This document shows, piece by piece, positions 42,669-51,746 of a stretch of 64,000 nt of DNA. Under the pieces are notes generated by a model. It saw only the letters and a list, made by a program, of their open reading frames with translations, ran no database searches and was not told the origin of the DNA. A program made the translations under genes and the position numbers. The stretch covers positions 682,001-746,000 of the forward strand of contig NZ_CP046703.1 of NCBI RefSeq assembly GCF_009873495.1, read 5' to 3'. Position 1 is the first letter of the stretch, and every line of letters begins with the position of its first letter. This DNA comes from Nostoc sp. ATCC 53789 (GTDB taxonomy: Bacteria > Cyanobacteriota > Cyanobacteriia > Cyanobacteriales > Nostocaceae).

Positions 42669-44552
42669 TTATTTATGGGGATTACCTCCTGCCTCCTTAA
42701 TTCTCCCTACCTGAGAGCGCCAGCGCGTTCTTTGAATGCGGCTCAGTACCCTTGTTACAAGTTCAGGCCCTAGCACTGGCTTGCTAATAAAATCATCGGC
42801 TCCGGCTGCAAAGGCTTGCTGAAGGGATTCTGCTTCAGTATGGGCTGTTACTACCAAAACAGGTAAATCTCCCCACTGGGCATCCTGTCGCACGACTTGG
42901 CACAACTCTAATCCATTAACTATTGGCATTTCTAAATCTAGTACTACCAAATCTGGAGATGTTGCCATCAAAACCTTCCAAAATTGCTGTGATTGGGAGA
43001 GGGTTATTACTTCCACCCCCCAAGGGGTTAGCAACGCCGATAGTCCAGCCAGGATTACAGGGTCATCGTCTACGATTAAGACTTTAGCTTCAGAAATTTT
43101 CGGTTGAGGTAGGACACGAGCGATCGCCTGAAAAATCTCCTCGGTTGTCGCAGGCTTATGCAAAAATTGTCTAGCTCTTAAACGCGATACTGCCAATCGA
43201 TCTGCCAAGGTATCTCGTCCTGTAAAGACAATCACTGGGATATTTGGCGATCGCTGTGCAATCTCGCTCAATAATATTAATCCGTCTTCCTCTGTTCCCG
43301 GAAAACTCAAATCGAGTAAAACTGCGTCAGGAGTTTTTAAAGCTAGACGCGATCGGGCCGCTGCTAAGTTGGGTGCAACCTTCATCCTGATCCCCCATGA
43401 GTCGGCTTCTGCTTGCAACTGCTTTGTCAACGTCACATCATCATCGATTACTAACAGCCGATAAGTTTGCTTCATCGGGACACTTTGAGCGGTGGAAATG
43501 ACAGCAGGCTTAGTTAATTCTTGCTGTAATGTTGTTACCAATTGCGAAAAATCAGAGATTTTATCTGCTAAAAGGGGGAAATCTGCAAGCAGCAAATGCT
43601 CTATTTTCCGTGCTAGCCGGGAGCCTTCTGGATAACCGAACGTTCCCATCGAACCTGCTAGCTTATGTGCTTCGTGCAATGCTTGCTGATGTAACTCTTT
43701 ATTTAGATTCCCTGCTAAGAGTGCAATTTTTGCCTGCTCCAGTACTACAACCTGTGCGCCAAAGGAATTACGAAATCGCTCCAGCACTCGATTCACAGAA
43801 GTTATATCTTTGGAATCGGGTTTTTTCTTCCCATTTTGATTTGTTGCCCCAACAGCGATAGAAGCATTAGGTACAGGCTTGATGCGATAGCCCATACCAT
43901 ACACTGTTTCTAAAAATTCCTCTGTTAGACCTCCTGTTTTCAGTTTCTTTCTTAAGTCTTTAATATGAGTCGTAACCGCATTTTCAGTGGGTGCATCATC
44001 AAACCCCCAAAGCCGATCTAGAATCACTGCACGACTAAAGATGCGATCTGGGTTTTGCAAAAATAACTCCAGCAGTTTGTATTCTGTTACCGTAAGCGGA
44101 ATTTCCTGCTCATTACAAGTCACTCTGCCGGCACTTGGATCTAAACAGAGATTTCCCCAAGTTAACGTAGATGAATCACTCACTCCACTCCGCCGCAACA
44201 AAGACCGAATTCTTGCTAGTAATGCTTCCTGGTCAAAGGGCTTAATGACGTAATCATCTGCTCCCGCATCTAAACCCGCTACAATATCTGCATTAGAATT
44301 TTTGCCTGTTAATAACAGAATAGATTTACGGTAGCCTTGCCTTCTTAGTTGCCGACACAAGTTAATCCCATCCAGCTTAGGAATTAACCAGTCCAGCAAA
44401 ATCAAGTCATATTCAACTGATATTGCTAGGTCTAGCCCAGTTTGTCCATTGCTTGCTACGTCGATAGTATAGCGATTTGCACTTAACAACTCTGCCAATG
44501 CCGCACTAAGTAATACATCATCCTCTACCAACAAAATTTTCATAAGTTGCAT
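42669..44552 (-). CDS. OmpR-type regulator with Hpt and two extra receivers
   Basis: 627 aa. Receiver 1 about 3-118 (LLVEDDVLLSAALAELL, Asp in LILLDWLIPKLDG), OmpR winged helix 128-225 (TVTEYKLLELFLQNP, ENAVTTHIKDLRKKL, ETVYGMGYR), Hpt about 255-335 (His in LHEAHKLAGSMGTFGY), receiver 2 about 365-478 (Asp in DAVLLDLSFPG), receiver 3 about 488-605 (Asp in LVVLDLEMPIVNG; Lys in DFISKPVLG). So it can pass phosphate among its own domains and bind DNA. It lies upstream of the 893-aa kinase and the receiver on the same strand, 180 bases apart. The three genes form one phosphorelay cluster. Confidence 0.93.
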   Translation of the reverse strand: MQLMKILLVEDDVLLSAALAELLSANRYTIDVASNGQTGLDLAISVEYDLILLDWLIPKLDGINLCRQLRRQGYRKSILLLTGKNSNADIVAGLDAGADDYVIKPFDQEALLARIRSLLRRSGVSDSSTLTWGNLCLDPSAGRVTCNEQEIPLTVTEYKLLELFLQNPDRIFSRAVILDRLWGFDDAPTENAVTTHIKDLRKKLKTGGLTEEFLETVYGMGYRIKPVPNASIAVGATNQNGKKKPDSKDITSVNRVLERFRNSFGAQVVVLEQAKIALLAGNLNKELHQQALHEAHKLAGSMGTFGYPEGSRLARKIEHLLLADFPLLADKISDFSQLVTTLQQELTKPAVISTAQSVPMKQTYRLLVIDDDVTLTKQLQAEADSWGIRMKVAPNLAAARSRLALKTPDAVLLDLSFPGTEEDGLILLSEIAQRSPNIPVIVFTGRDTLADRLAVSRLRARQFLHKPATTEEIFQAIARVLPQPKISEAKVLIVDDDPVILAGLSALLTPWGVEVITLSQSQQFWKVLMATSPDLVVLDLEMPIVNGLELCQVVRQDAQWGDLPVLVVTAHTEAESLQQAFAAGADDFISKPVLGPELVTRVLSRIQRTRWRSQVGRIKEAGGNPHK

Positions 44553-44609
44553 CTAAAGAAGATGCTTATGACACCTTCGCGATCGCAATCAGCCTCTAAT
44601 TTTAAATTC

Positions 44610-46379
44610 TTAACTCCGTTGCCAAATTTTAATTGTCTTATCCAAACTCCCGCTAACCAACATGTCGCCAGAAGCTGTGAAGGCTAATGCTGTGACTATA
44701 TTTCCATGACCTGTAAACGTACCCAGCAACTCCCCGGTTTGTAAATGCCATAATTTGATGGTTTTATCAGCACTACCACTGGCGATAATTTGTCCATCAG
44801 GACTTAAGGCGATCGCATATACTTTATCTCTATGTCCTTTAAGTGTATGAAGTAATTCTCCAGTTTCCAATTGCCAAATTTTAATTGTTTGATCCCAGCT
44901 ACCACTCACGAGCAGTTTAGCATCTGCACTGATTGCTAAGGAACGAACGATGTGAGAATGACCCATGAGGGTATGCAGAGGTTGTGCATCCTTTAAACTT
45001 TTGATCCCCGTTTGGGGTGAAGTTCGCCAGACTTTGATTTTACGGTAGCTACCTGTAACTATAGTTTCCCCGTCTCGGCTCAAAACCAGAGAATGAGCAG
45101 CTGTATCATCTAAAGAAAGTGCGATCGTAACCTGACGATGCATCAAATCCCAAAACAGAATTTTTCTGTCATCTCCGCCTGTAGCTAACATTCTGCCATC
45201 TGGAGTAAAGGCAGCACACCGCACTACCCCATTATGTTTATGCAAAATATCTATCAAGTCTAAAGCACCTACGTGCCAAAGTTTAATTGTGGAATCAGCA
45301 CCGCAACTCACTAAAGTCTGTCCATCTGAACTAAAAGCCAGGGAATTCACTTCATCCACTAGCCCAGGTATCACCCAAGGATATTCTGATAATGTATCTA
45401 TTAATTCACCCTTGCTTAAATCCCAGAGTTTCGTTTCTCCACGACTACCACTTGCCAATATGGGTAAGGCTTTACCATTCTTGCACGCAAAACTGAAAGC
45501 TAGGCAATTAATACCTCTATTGTGCCCTTGTAAAGTTTGCCAGCATTCCCAGTCACCAACTATACCCTTAAGACAATGCTCTGGTGGTAGAGTCTGTATT
45601 GTATCTGCGATCGCTTTCTCATTAATTACTGGCGACGTGTCTTTTTTGCCAATAAGTGATTCTAAATACCAACTCAGACCACCGGCATACAACAAGTTAC
45701 TCGGACTTATATACAGTTTTGGTTCAGTAAGTTCAATTTGATTTGCAGGTAAAAATCCTGTAATTATACTCTGTCTTTCGTATCCTAACTGACCTGTTGA
45801 TGGATAAAACAAACAGAGAAAAATTAATACTTGGTGATTTTTTAAATCTTCTTGAGTAACCGACCATTTAATTTTGTCTTTCTTAATACCATTAAAACTT
45901 TCTCCATCAGCAACATAAACTTGAACACTTAGCTGAGGATTATCTTTTAGTACATAAGAAAATTTGCTTTCGCCACACAAATTTCCCTCATCATCTAAAA
46001 TCATATTTTGCAAAGTATCTTGTGATACCTTTTTTACCAACTTCCCCAAACGTTCAGCTATCACCAGGTCAACGATTTTTTCCCGCAAAAGATAATCTTC
46101 CGCTTGGCGCTGGAAGTATTTGGGAAAAGGTATCGTCCAGTCGGGAGGCTCAGGATATTCAGGTGGCGTAGGCGGTGGATTTTTGGCAAGAACTTCTGCT
46201 TGTTGGCGAGAAAATTCTTGGAGTCTAGCCAATGGTTCGCCCCAAAAAGCCATCATTTCAGTATGACAACCCTTGACTTGACTTTCCAATAAAGATAAGT
46301 CATAAGTTTTAGGTTTCTTCACACGTTGAAGGAAGTCAGCTTGTTGAAATTTAAGTAAGCTAATCCAATCCATCTGCAT
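44610..46379 (-). CDS. WD40-repeat protein with novel N-terminal domain
   Basis: 589 aa. Residues 1-270 have no recognised domain (a Pro-rich stretch PPPTPPEYPEPPDW at about 70 and a globular part with YVADGESFNGIKKDKIKW). Seven WD40 repeats follow (about 285-589; GHSHIVRSLAISADAKLLVSG, GHRDKVYAIALSPDGQIIASG, GHGNIVTALAFTASGDMLVSG), enough for one propeller. It serves as a protein-interaction scaffold. Unlike the WD40 gene at 9134, the repeats are diverged from each other. No membrane segment. It lies 58 bases downstream of, and is transcribed in the same direction as, nothing obvious; the next gene leftward is the multi-receiver regulator. Confidence 0.88.
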   Translation of the reverse strand: MQMDWISLLKFQQADFLQRVKKPKTYDLSLLESQVKGCHTEMMAFWGEPLARLQEFSRQQAEVLAKNPPPTPPEYPEPPDWTIPFPKYFQRQAEDYLLREKIVDLVIAERLGKLVKKVSQDTLQNMILDDEGNLCGESKFSYVLKDNPQLSVQVYVADGESFNGIKKDKIKWSVTQEDLKNHQVLIFLCLFYPSTGQLGYERQSIITGFLPANQIELTEPKLYISPSNLLYAGGLSWYLESLIGKKDTSPVINEKAIADTIQTLPPEHCLKGIVGDWECWQTLQGHNRGINCLAFSFACKNGKALPILASGSRGETKLWDLSKGELIDTLSEYPWVIPGLVDEVNSLAFSSDGQTLVSCGADSTIKLWHVGALDLIDILHKHNGVVRCAAFTPDGRMLATGGDDRKILFWDLMHRQVTIALSLDDTAAHSLVLSRDGETIVTGSYRKIKVWRTSPQTGIKSLKDAQPLHTLMGHSHIVRSLAISADAKLLVSGSWDQTIKIWQLETGELLHTLKGHRDKVYAIALSPDGQIIASGSADKTIKLWHLQTGELLGTFTGHGNIVTALAFTASGDMLVSGSLDKTIKIWQRS

Positions 46380-46785
46380 TCCTGCGGCAAACTATTGCAT
46401 ACCTACGGTAAGCTATACCAATGCAATTACTCAAGTTTATAACCTTAGTTAATTAAAAATTCAGTAATGTTAGCAGTCTAATAAAACACAGCCATTGGCA
46501 GATGTTTCCGGGAAAAATAAAGATGGATAGCACTTAGACATTTCATGAACTGATGCAGTTGAAGTATATAGAATTAAATGATGTCAGTCAATTCTAACGA
46601 AGATGGACAACAAGATACTGTTTCTAAGGAAACACTTCTAGGTGCAAAGGAAAGTTTAATGTGAAAAGCATTTTAAAGGTTGCGGCAACGTTAAGTCAAC
46701 AAATATCCCCACTAGAATGACTTAGTAACGATGATTTTCGGGTATATCATCTGAAATTGGCATAAATGGTGAAGATTAGCTAATT
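46380..46785. other. Gap of about 400 bases with no gene seen
   Basis: A+T-rich intergenic DNA between two leftward genes. No long open frame, repeat or hairpin was noted; the promoter of the WD40 gene is presumably here. Confidence 0.4.
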
Positions 46786-47181
46786 TTAACCTTTGCGTTT
46801 TGGTTGTCTGGGTATAGTACTTACATCAGACGAGTCACCAAAAGTATCTCTTGCCTCAATCTGTTTAATTTTCATTTGCAAGTTCAAGTCATCACTACTA
46901 ACAATTGTTTCTAAATTCGCTAATCTCCGCTCTAACAGCTCTATTTGCTGCTGCTGCAAATAGTTAGTTTTTGATTTTTGCTCATCAGAACGCCAAACAG
47001 CAACTGTACCAACTGCTGCACCACCAATAGCAACTAAAGGAAGAATAGCACCACTTCTAGTAACGGCTGAGAGTGGGACGCAAACTCCGAGAATGGCGAC
47101 TGTAATTACCCAAATTCTTGTGGTGGCAGATAATCTGACATCTTGGTATTGTTCTACATTTGGTTGAGATTTTTTAGCCAT
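46786..47181 (-). CDS. Unknown membrane protein with coiled-coil
   Basis: 131 aa from the ATG at 47181 (MAKKSQPNVEQYQDVRLSAT). Longer open frame upstream to 47418 runs through a dispersed repeat (47310-47367) and is unlikely to be translated. Two adjacent membrane helices at about 22-38 and 43-62 (IWVITVAILGVCVPLSAV, ILPLVAIGGAAVGTVAVW) precede a coiled-coil (QQQQIELLERRLANLETIV) and a polar tail. No family recognised. A small inner- or thylakoid-membrane protein with cytoplasmic coiled-coil. Confidence 0.65.
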   Translation of the reverse strand: MAKKSQPNVEQYQDVRLSATTRIWVITVAILGVCVPLSAVTRSGAILPLVAIGGAAVGTVAVWRSDEQKSKTNYLQQQQIELLERRLANLETIVSSDDLNLQMKIKQIEARDTFGDSSDVSTIPRQPKRKG

Positions 47182-47309
47182 AAGTCTATCCAAAGAAAAG
47201 TTATTTGCTAGATTGGCACAATTGCCCACCAAAATACTTCCTACAATTGGGTTAAGTATAATTGCTCTACTAGCGATCGCATTTTCCAACCAGGAATACT
47301 TCTTGGATT

Positions 47310-47367
47310 TTGGGGAAAAGGGGAAGGTGGTGTCGTCCTCTGGGGGTAATGGTAAAGAAAAAACCTT
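47310..47367. repeat. Dispersed repeat, inverted counterpart of 33168-33236
   Basis: GGGGAAAAGGGGAAGGTGG and GGTAAAGAAAAAACCTTAAG here match, inverted, CCACCTTCCCCTTTTCCCC and AAGGTTTTTTCTTTCCCC at 33168-33236. A roughly 60-base dispersed repeat. Confidence 0.6.
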
Positions 47368-47520
47368 AAGCCAAATCCAGTAACCTTTTCCCAAAACAGA
47401 TTCCGAGTTATAAAGCAATACAGTTCAGATCAGACCAAAACACTTGTAGAGGCGGCGATTTCTCGCGTCTCGAAAACCCAACGTCAAGTATGTTACAGCA
47501 AGAAACCGAGGCTGCGATGC

Positions 47521-48381
47521 CTACACACTGATGACTCTGCTATCAATGGGTAGGGAAAAATCACGAGACCATTCATTCCAAGAGCCAAAATAATTTCTAG
47601 CAGAAATTCCTACTTGTTCAAGGGCTATTAATGTATTAGCAGCCCTTGAACCTTTAAAGCAGTAAATATACACAATGGACTCTGGAGTAATACCTACTGA
47701 TTGACAAATCTCTCGGATTTCGTCTGGCGATCGGAATGTGGGGATTTCCGATTCGGAATTCATCAGATGATGCCATTCTAACCATACAGCATTAGGGATT
47801 CGACCTTTGCGAGGACAAAAGTCAGGATTGTAGGGAGAAGAACTCAGCCCAAGCCATTCGTTGCGATCGCGCACATCTAATTTAATAATTGCTGGATTAT
47901 CAATTGCTTGCAACATCTCGGCGGTAGTCACCATCATCTCAGTGTTGGGATGCAATCTAAATATGCTACTTTCACATAATGGTACTTCATCGGTAGTAGG
48001 TAATCCCTCTGTCAGCCATGCTCTATATCCTCCGTGTAAGATACATACCTCAGCGCAACCCAAATACTTCAGTAAAAAAGCTGCTCGACAAGATTGACCA
48101 TAACCTTTATTTAAAGTATCCTCATAGACAATTAACCGTTCTGCACCCGATATTCCCAGCTTGCTCATAATTTCTGCAAAATACTCTTGTAATTCCTTTA
48201 ATCCTGCTGGATAGGAACTCTCTAAAAGATAGGTGAAAAAATCTCTAATATTTATGGATTGAGGAATATGAGAAATAGCATAATCTTCGGGAGTTCGTGT
48301 ATCGATAATGACAGCCCGTGATGACTTTTCTGCTAATATGGACGTGAGTTCTTGAGGAGAAATGAGGGCTTTTGTATTCAC
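47521..48381 (-). CDS. Tandem-rhodanese sulfurtransferase
   Basis: 286 aa with two rhodanese domains. First about 5-135 (VIIDTRTPEDYAISHIPQSINI, GGYRAWLTEGLPTT); second about 150-282 (IIKLDVRDRNEWLG, IPNAVWLEWHHL). The catalytic Cys is in VYIYCFKGSRAANT of the second domain; the first lacks it, as in thiosulfate or 3-mercaptopyruvate sulfurtransferases. The active loop CFKGSR differs from CRxGxR (thiosulfate) and CGxGVT (mercaptopyruvate), so the sulfur donor is uncertain. No signal peptide, so cytoplasmic. Single gene, flanked by unrelated small genes. Confidence 0.88.
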   Translation of the reverse strand: MNTKALISPQELTSILAEKSSRAVIIDTRTPEDYAISHIPQSINIRDFFTYLLESSYPAGLKELQEYFAEIMSKLGISGAERLIVYEDTLNKGYGQSCRAAFLLKYLGCAEVCILHGGYRAWLTEGLPTTDEVPLCESSIFRLHPNTEMMVTTAEMLQAIDNPAIIKLDVRDRNEWLGLSSSPYNPDFCPRKGRIPNAVWLEWHHLMNSESEIPTFRSPDEIREICQSVGITPESIVYIYCFKGSRAANTLIALEQVGISARNYFGSWNEWSRDFSLPIDSRVISV

Positions 48382-48611
48382 AATTTCATGCTTCTGTTAT
48401 CCTACCATTAGGCATTATCGCGCTCGGTAGATTTGCATTTTGGAATGGAAATCACAGAAGAATGAATGTTGAATGTTACAAAATAACTTTTGTCGCTGGT
48501 TGTTTTAAAACTGATTAAATCAAATTAAAAAAATATGGATATTGAATATTCATTCAAAAATTCTTCAAAATCAAATTTATAATAAAGCTTAGAATACGGG
48601 TTTAGTAAAAT

Positions 48612-49070
48612 CTACAAACGTGAACTTTCTAATTGTATTTGTGATCTATTAGACCTGTTATGCATTTGCATCCATTTAAAAGCAGTGATATTTAATAATA
48701 AACCCACAAAAAATAACAACACCATCAAGGCTATCTGATACCAGAGAACTGGCTGGACAAATAAATCTAAAATCACGTGTAGTAAGTTCATGATGCTGTA
48801 AAAGACAGTTAAGCCAAAATGAATGATTCGATAACGCTTTGAATCGGTAAAAATAGTGAGAATAATTGCCAGCATTGGTAGCACAAAAAAGCCTAACATC
48901 AACCACATAATTCCAGAAATATCGTTGATAGTTGTAGCTTTTTGAGATTCAATAACTGATAAACCGTGAAAAAGCGGCATTAAACCCAGTTGTGTATGAA
49001 ACAAGGTTCCTAGTAGAAATACTGCCCAAAGAGTAATGATTCTTTCCCGATAATTAATTGCCATAACCAT
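48612..49070 (-). CDS. Unknown four-helix membrane protein
   Basis: 152 aa. Four hydrophobic segments at about 13-30, 47-68, 80-101 and 110-135 (WLMLGFFVLPMLAIILTIF; QIALMVLLFFVGLLLNITAF) with short basic tails. No family recognised; the overall pattern is that of small cyanobacterial integral membrane proteins. Start choice is uncertain among ATGs at 49070, 49064 and nearby. Confidence 0.65.
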   Translation of the reverse strand: MVMAINYRERIITLWAVFLLGTLFHTQLGLMPLFHGLSVIESQKATTINDISGIMWLMLGFFVLPMLAIILTIFTDSKRYRIIHFGLTVFYSIMNLLHVILDLFVQPVLWYQIALMVLLFFVGLLLNITAFKWMQMHNRSNRSQIQLESSRL

Positions 49071-49709
49071 AATTGATTCTAAAATTATTGTGTAATTGTC
49101 TCACTTTCAACTTATATAAAGAATTTGAGTAACTTGTGAAGTTAAGCGAACTTAATAAATTCGCGTCCTTCTTGTGGTTCAAGGCTTACAATTCACAGTT
49201 AGCATTAGCGACACAGACCGAGCAAACAGCATTTCTATAATTGTGCGGCGGTATTTTTGCAGGCGATCGCTTCGCTATGCTACATATCTTCGCGTCAAGG
49301 GTCAAAAGTCAAGCTTTTTGGATTTTTGACTTTGGGCGATTTTGGCGAAAAAAATGATACTTGCGTAAGTCCTCATACCATTTCTTTGTGATGCTGCGCC
49401 AAACCTTTTTAACTTCTTTCTTTCTTTGTGTCCTTTGCGTTCTTCTCTAACGAGACGCTGCGCGTAGCCTGCTTCTCCGTAGGAGTATGCGGTTCGTTTC
49501 TCTTTCTTCTGTCTTGTACTTAAATATGGTTTAGCGCATCTTCATACAGGATTGGTATCAGAATTAGTTTTTAGCTTCTGGAATGCGCTGTGCTTTCAAT
49601 TACATATAAAGAGTTTGAGGAACTTGTGAAGATCCATTGGTCATTTATTGTTTGTCATTGGTGAGTGTTTCAGGTATATTTATGTTTCTTAACAAGGAGT
49701 AAATAGATC
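49071..49709. other. Repeat-bearing gap without genes
   Basis: About 640 bases. A solo MITE end (CTTGCGTAAGTCCT, 49360-49373) shares the TTAGGACTTACGCA terminus. 49437-49500 contains CTCTAACGAGACGCTGCGCG and a GCTTCTCCGTAGGAG-type repeat. TATATAAAGAATTTGAGTAACTTGTGAAG (49112-49141) recurs as ATATAAAGAGTTTGAGGAACTTGTGAAG (49603-49630). Confidence 0.5.
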
Positions 49710-50243
49710 ATGTTCCGTCTGCTAAAAACATACCCCTTTCCTACGGAACGCTCCGTGAACGGGGAAATGAGGTACGTGCAGCGACTTATGTGGAGTATTA
49801 TCTTTGTAATATTCTTCAGCCTGACTAGCAGCTTCATACTTCCTGCTGCTACTTGGGCTGCCACTTCTGGCTTGGGAGTTGACAATATCCATCTTGCTCC
49901 CTGTCCGCCTTCTCCGAACTGTGCTGTCAGTCAAGATGCTGATTCCAAACATAGCATTGACCCGATCGCCTACCATGTAGACCTCCAGACAGCACGAGCA
50001 ACTTTACTCAAAGTTCTTAGTGTTGTTCCACGTACAGAGGTTATCCAACAGACAGATAATTACATCCATGCTCTTTCTAAGAGTCGGATATTCCAATTTG
50101 TGGATGATGTCGAGTTTTATTTCCCTGCTAATGAATCAGTAATTCATCTGCGTTCCGCATCACGTCTTGGAGACTCAGATTTTGGTGTAAACCGTAGGCG
50201 CTTGGAGCAAATTCGTCTAGCACTACGCGATTTAAAAATTTAA
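49710..50243 (+). CDS. Exported DUF1499-family protein
   Basis: 177 aa. A signal-like hydrophobic stretch lies at about residues 27-50 (MWSIIFVIFFSLTSSFILP, cut after TWAA). DUF1499 follows (APCPPSPNCAVSQ, then SRIFQFVDDVEFYF, IHLRSASRLGDSDFGVNRRR). Function of the family is unknown. AAGGAG ten bases upstream supports the ATG at 49710, but residues 11-20 (FPTERSVNGE) come from a CCTACGGAACGCTCCGTGA repeat, so the ancestral start may be ATG 49767 (MRYVQRLMW). Lumenal or periplasmic location expected. Confidence 0.85.
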   Translation: MFRLLKTYPFPTERSVNGEMRYVQRLMWSIIFVIFFSLTSSFILPAATWAATSGLGVDNIHLAPCPPSPNCAVSQDADSKHSIDPIAYHVDLQTARATLLKVLSVVPRTEVIQQTDNYIHALSKSRIFQFVDDVEFYFPANESVIHLRSASRLGDSDFGVNRRRLEQIRLALRDLKI

Positions 50244-50402
50244 TTTGTGTTTTCTACTAAGGACTTTAGTACTTGAAAGCCAAGAACTAAAGTTCTTATT
50301 ATCAGCCATTAAGCATTTACGCATGTGTCATATTAAAAATTTTTAGTCTTTGCCTTTTTACCAATGTTCTTCAGTATTAAAGTCAAGATGGTACTTGGAA
50401 CA

Positions 50403-51746
50403 CTAGCCTAAAGCGATCGCAGAAATTTTCTTTCGGTCTACTGAAGTTGCTAGAGTAATAATGAACTTCGTTCCCTGACCAGAGGTTGACGAGCAGTTGA
50501 TTTGTCCATTATGTTTATCGATAATAATTTGGTAGCTAATAGCTAATCCTAGCCCAGTTCCTTTTCCCACGGGCTTAGTTGTAAAAGATGGCTCAAAAAC
50601 TCTCGCTTGCACTTCAGGAGGCATACCAAGAGCGTTATCTTCGATGCAAATTGTCACGGTTTGTTGCTCATGCTGGATTGATGTAGCGATCGTGATAGTG
50701 TGAGGGCTAGCAGCAGCTATCTCCTCAACTGAGCGGTTTTGATAGAGGTCATCAAATGCATCAATGGCATTGGCGATAATATTCATAAATACCTGATTCA
50801 GTTGTCCAGGATAGCAAGTGATTGGAGGTAACTCACCATATTGCTTAACAACCTCGATTACAGAGCGTTCTCCTTGGTCTTTGAGTCGATGTTTTAATAG
50901 CATTAAGGTACTATCAATTCCTTCGTGAATTTGAAACTCCACCATAGATGAGATATCAGATCGAGCAAAGGTTCTTAGAGAAAGGCTGATATCCTTCAGA
51001 CGACCAATTCCCTGATCCATTGATCCCAGAATTTTTGGTAAATCTTCAACTAGATACTCTAAGTCAATTTCTTCAACGAGTTCTTCAATTTCTGGGTCTG
51101 GATGTGGTAGCTTTTGCTGTTGGAGATTCACCAAACGCAGGAGATCCTTGACATATTCCTCAATATGGGAGCAATTTCCACTAATAAAACCAATCGGATT
51201 ATTAATCTCATGACCTATCCCTGCAATAAGTTGTCCAAGGGTGGACATTTTCTCACTCTGGATTAGTTGTAGTTGGGTGTTTTGTAACTGTTGGAGAGAT
51301 TGGGTTAATTCTGCGGTGCGTTCTTGCACTCTTTGTTCGAGGGTACGGGTAAGATAGGAAATTTTCAAATGTAATTTTAATCGAGCAATGACTTCTTCTT
51401 GCTGGAAGGGTTTGGTAATATAATCAACTGCACCAATTTCTAGTCCTTTCACTTTGTCTGTGGCATCGGCCAAGGCAGTCATAAAAATGATCGGAATATT
51501 CTGAGTGATGGAATTGGCTTTCAACCTGCGGCAAGTTTCAAATCCATCAATACCCGGCATCATGACATCTAGGAGAATGAGATCGGGAGCAGAGTATTCT
51601 GTTTGTTCGATGGCGGATTCTCCATCGGTTGCCATGAGTGTTTTCCAACCACATCCCTGAATCGCTTCTGATAGCACTTTAAGATTGTTGGGATTGTCAT
51701 CTACCAAAAGGATATGCATTGGTTTTAAGAGAGATTCGATCATCAT
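50403..51746 (-). CDS. Receiver-histidine kinase
   Basis: 447 aa. Receiver 8-125 ([17 protein letters not shown], Asp in [14 protein letters not shown], Lys in [10 protein letters not shown]), coiled-coil 135-165, HisKA ([20 protein letters not shown]) and HATPase ([36 protein letters not shown]). No membrane segment: an intracellular kinase that is itself phosphorylated. Its start overlaps the end of the upstream CHASE2 kinase by four bases, so the two are translationally coupled and probably form one relay. It belongs to the CHAT/DUF928/CHASE2 cluster. Confidence 0.93.
   Translation of the reverse strand: MMIESLLKPMHILLVDDNPNNLKVLSEAIQGCGWKTLMATDGESAIEQTEYSAPDLILLDVMMPGIDGFETCRRLKANSITQNIPIIFMTALADATDKVKGLEIGAVDYITKPFQQEEVIARLKLHLKISYLTRTLEQRVQERTAELTQSLQQLQNTQLQLIQSEKMSTLGQLIAGIGHEINNPIGFISGNCSHIEEYVKDLLRLVNLQQQKLPHPDPEIEELVEEIDLEYLVEDLPKILGSMDQGIGRLKDISLSLRTFARSDISSMVEFQIHEGIDSTLMLLKHRLKDQGERSVIEVVKQYGELPPITCYPGQLNQVFMNIIANAIDAFDDLYQNRSVEEIAAASPHTITIATSIQHEQQTVTICIEDNALGMPPEVQARVFEPSFTTKPVGKGTGLGLAISYQIIIDKHNGQINCSSTSGQGTKFIITLATSVDRKKISAIALG

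Noticed and set aside
47182..47418. Longer version of the 131-aa membrane-protein gene
   Set aside because: The extra N-terminal part is translation of a dispersed repeat; the internal ATG at 47181 gives a sensible protein.
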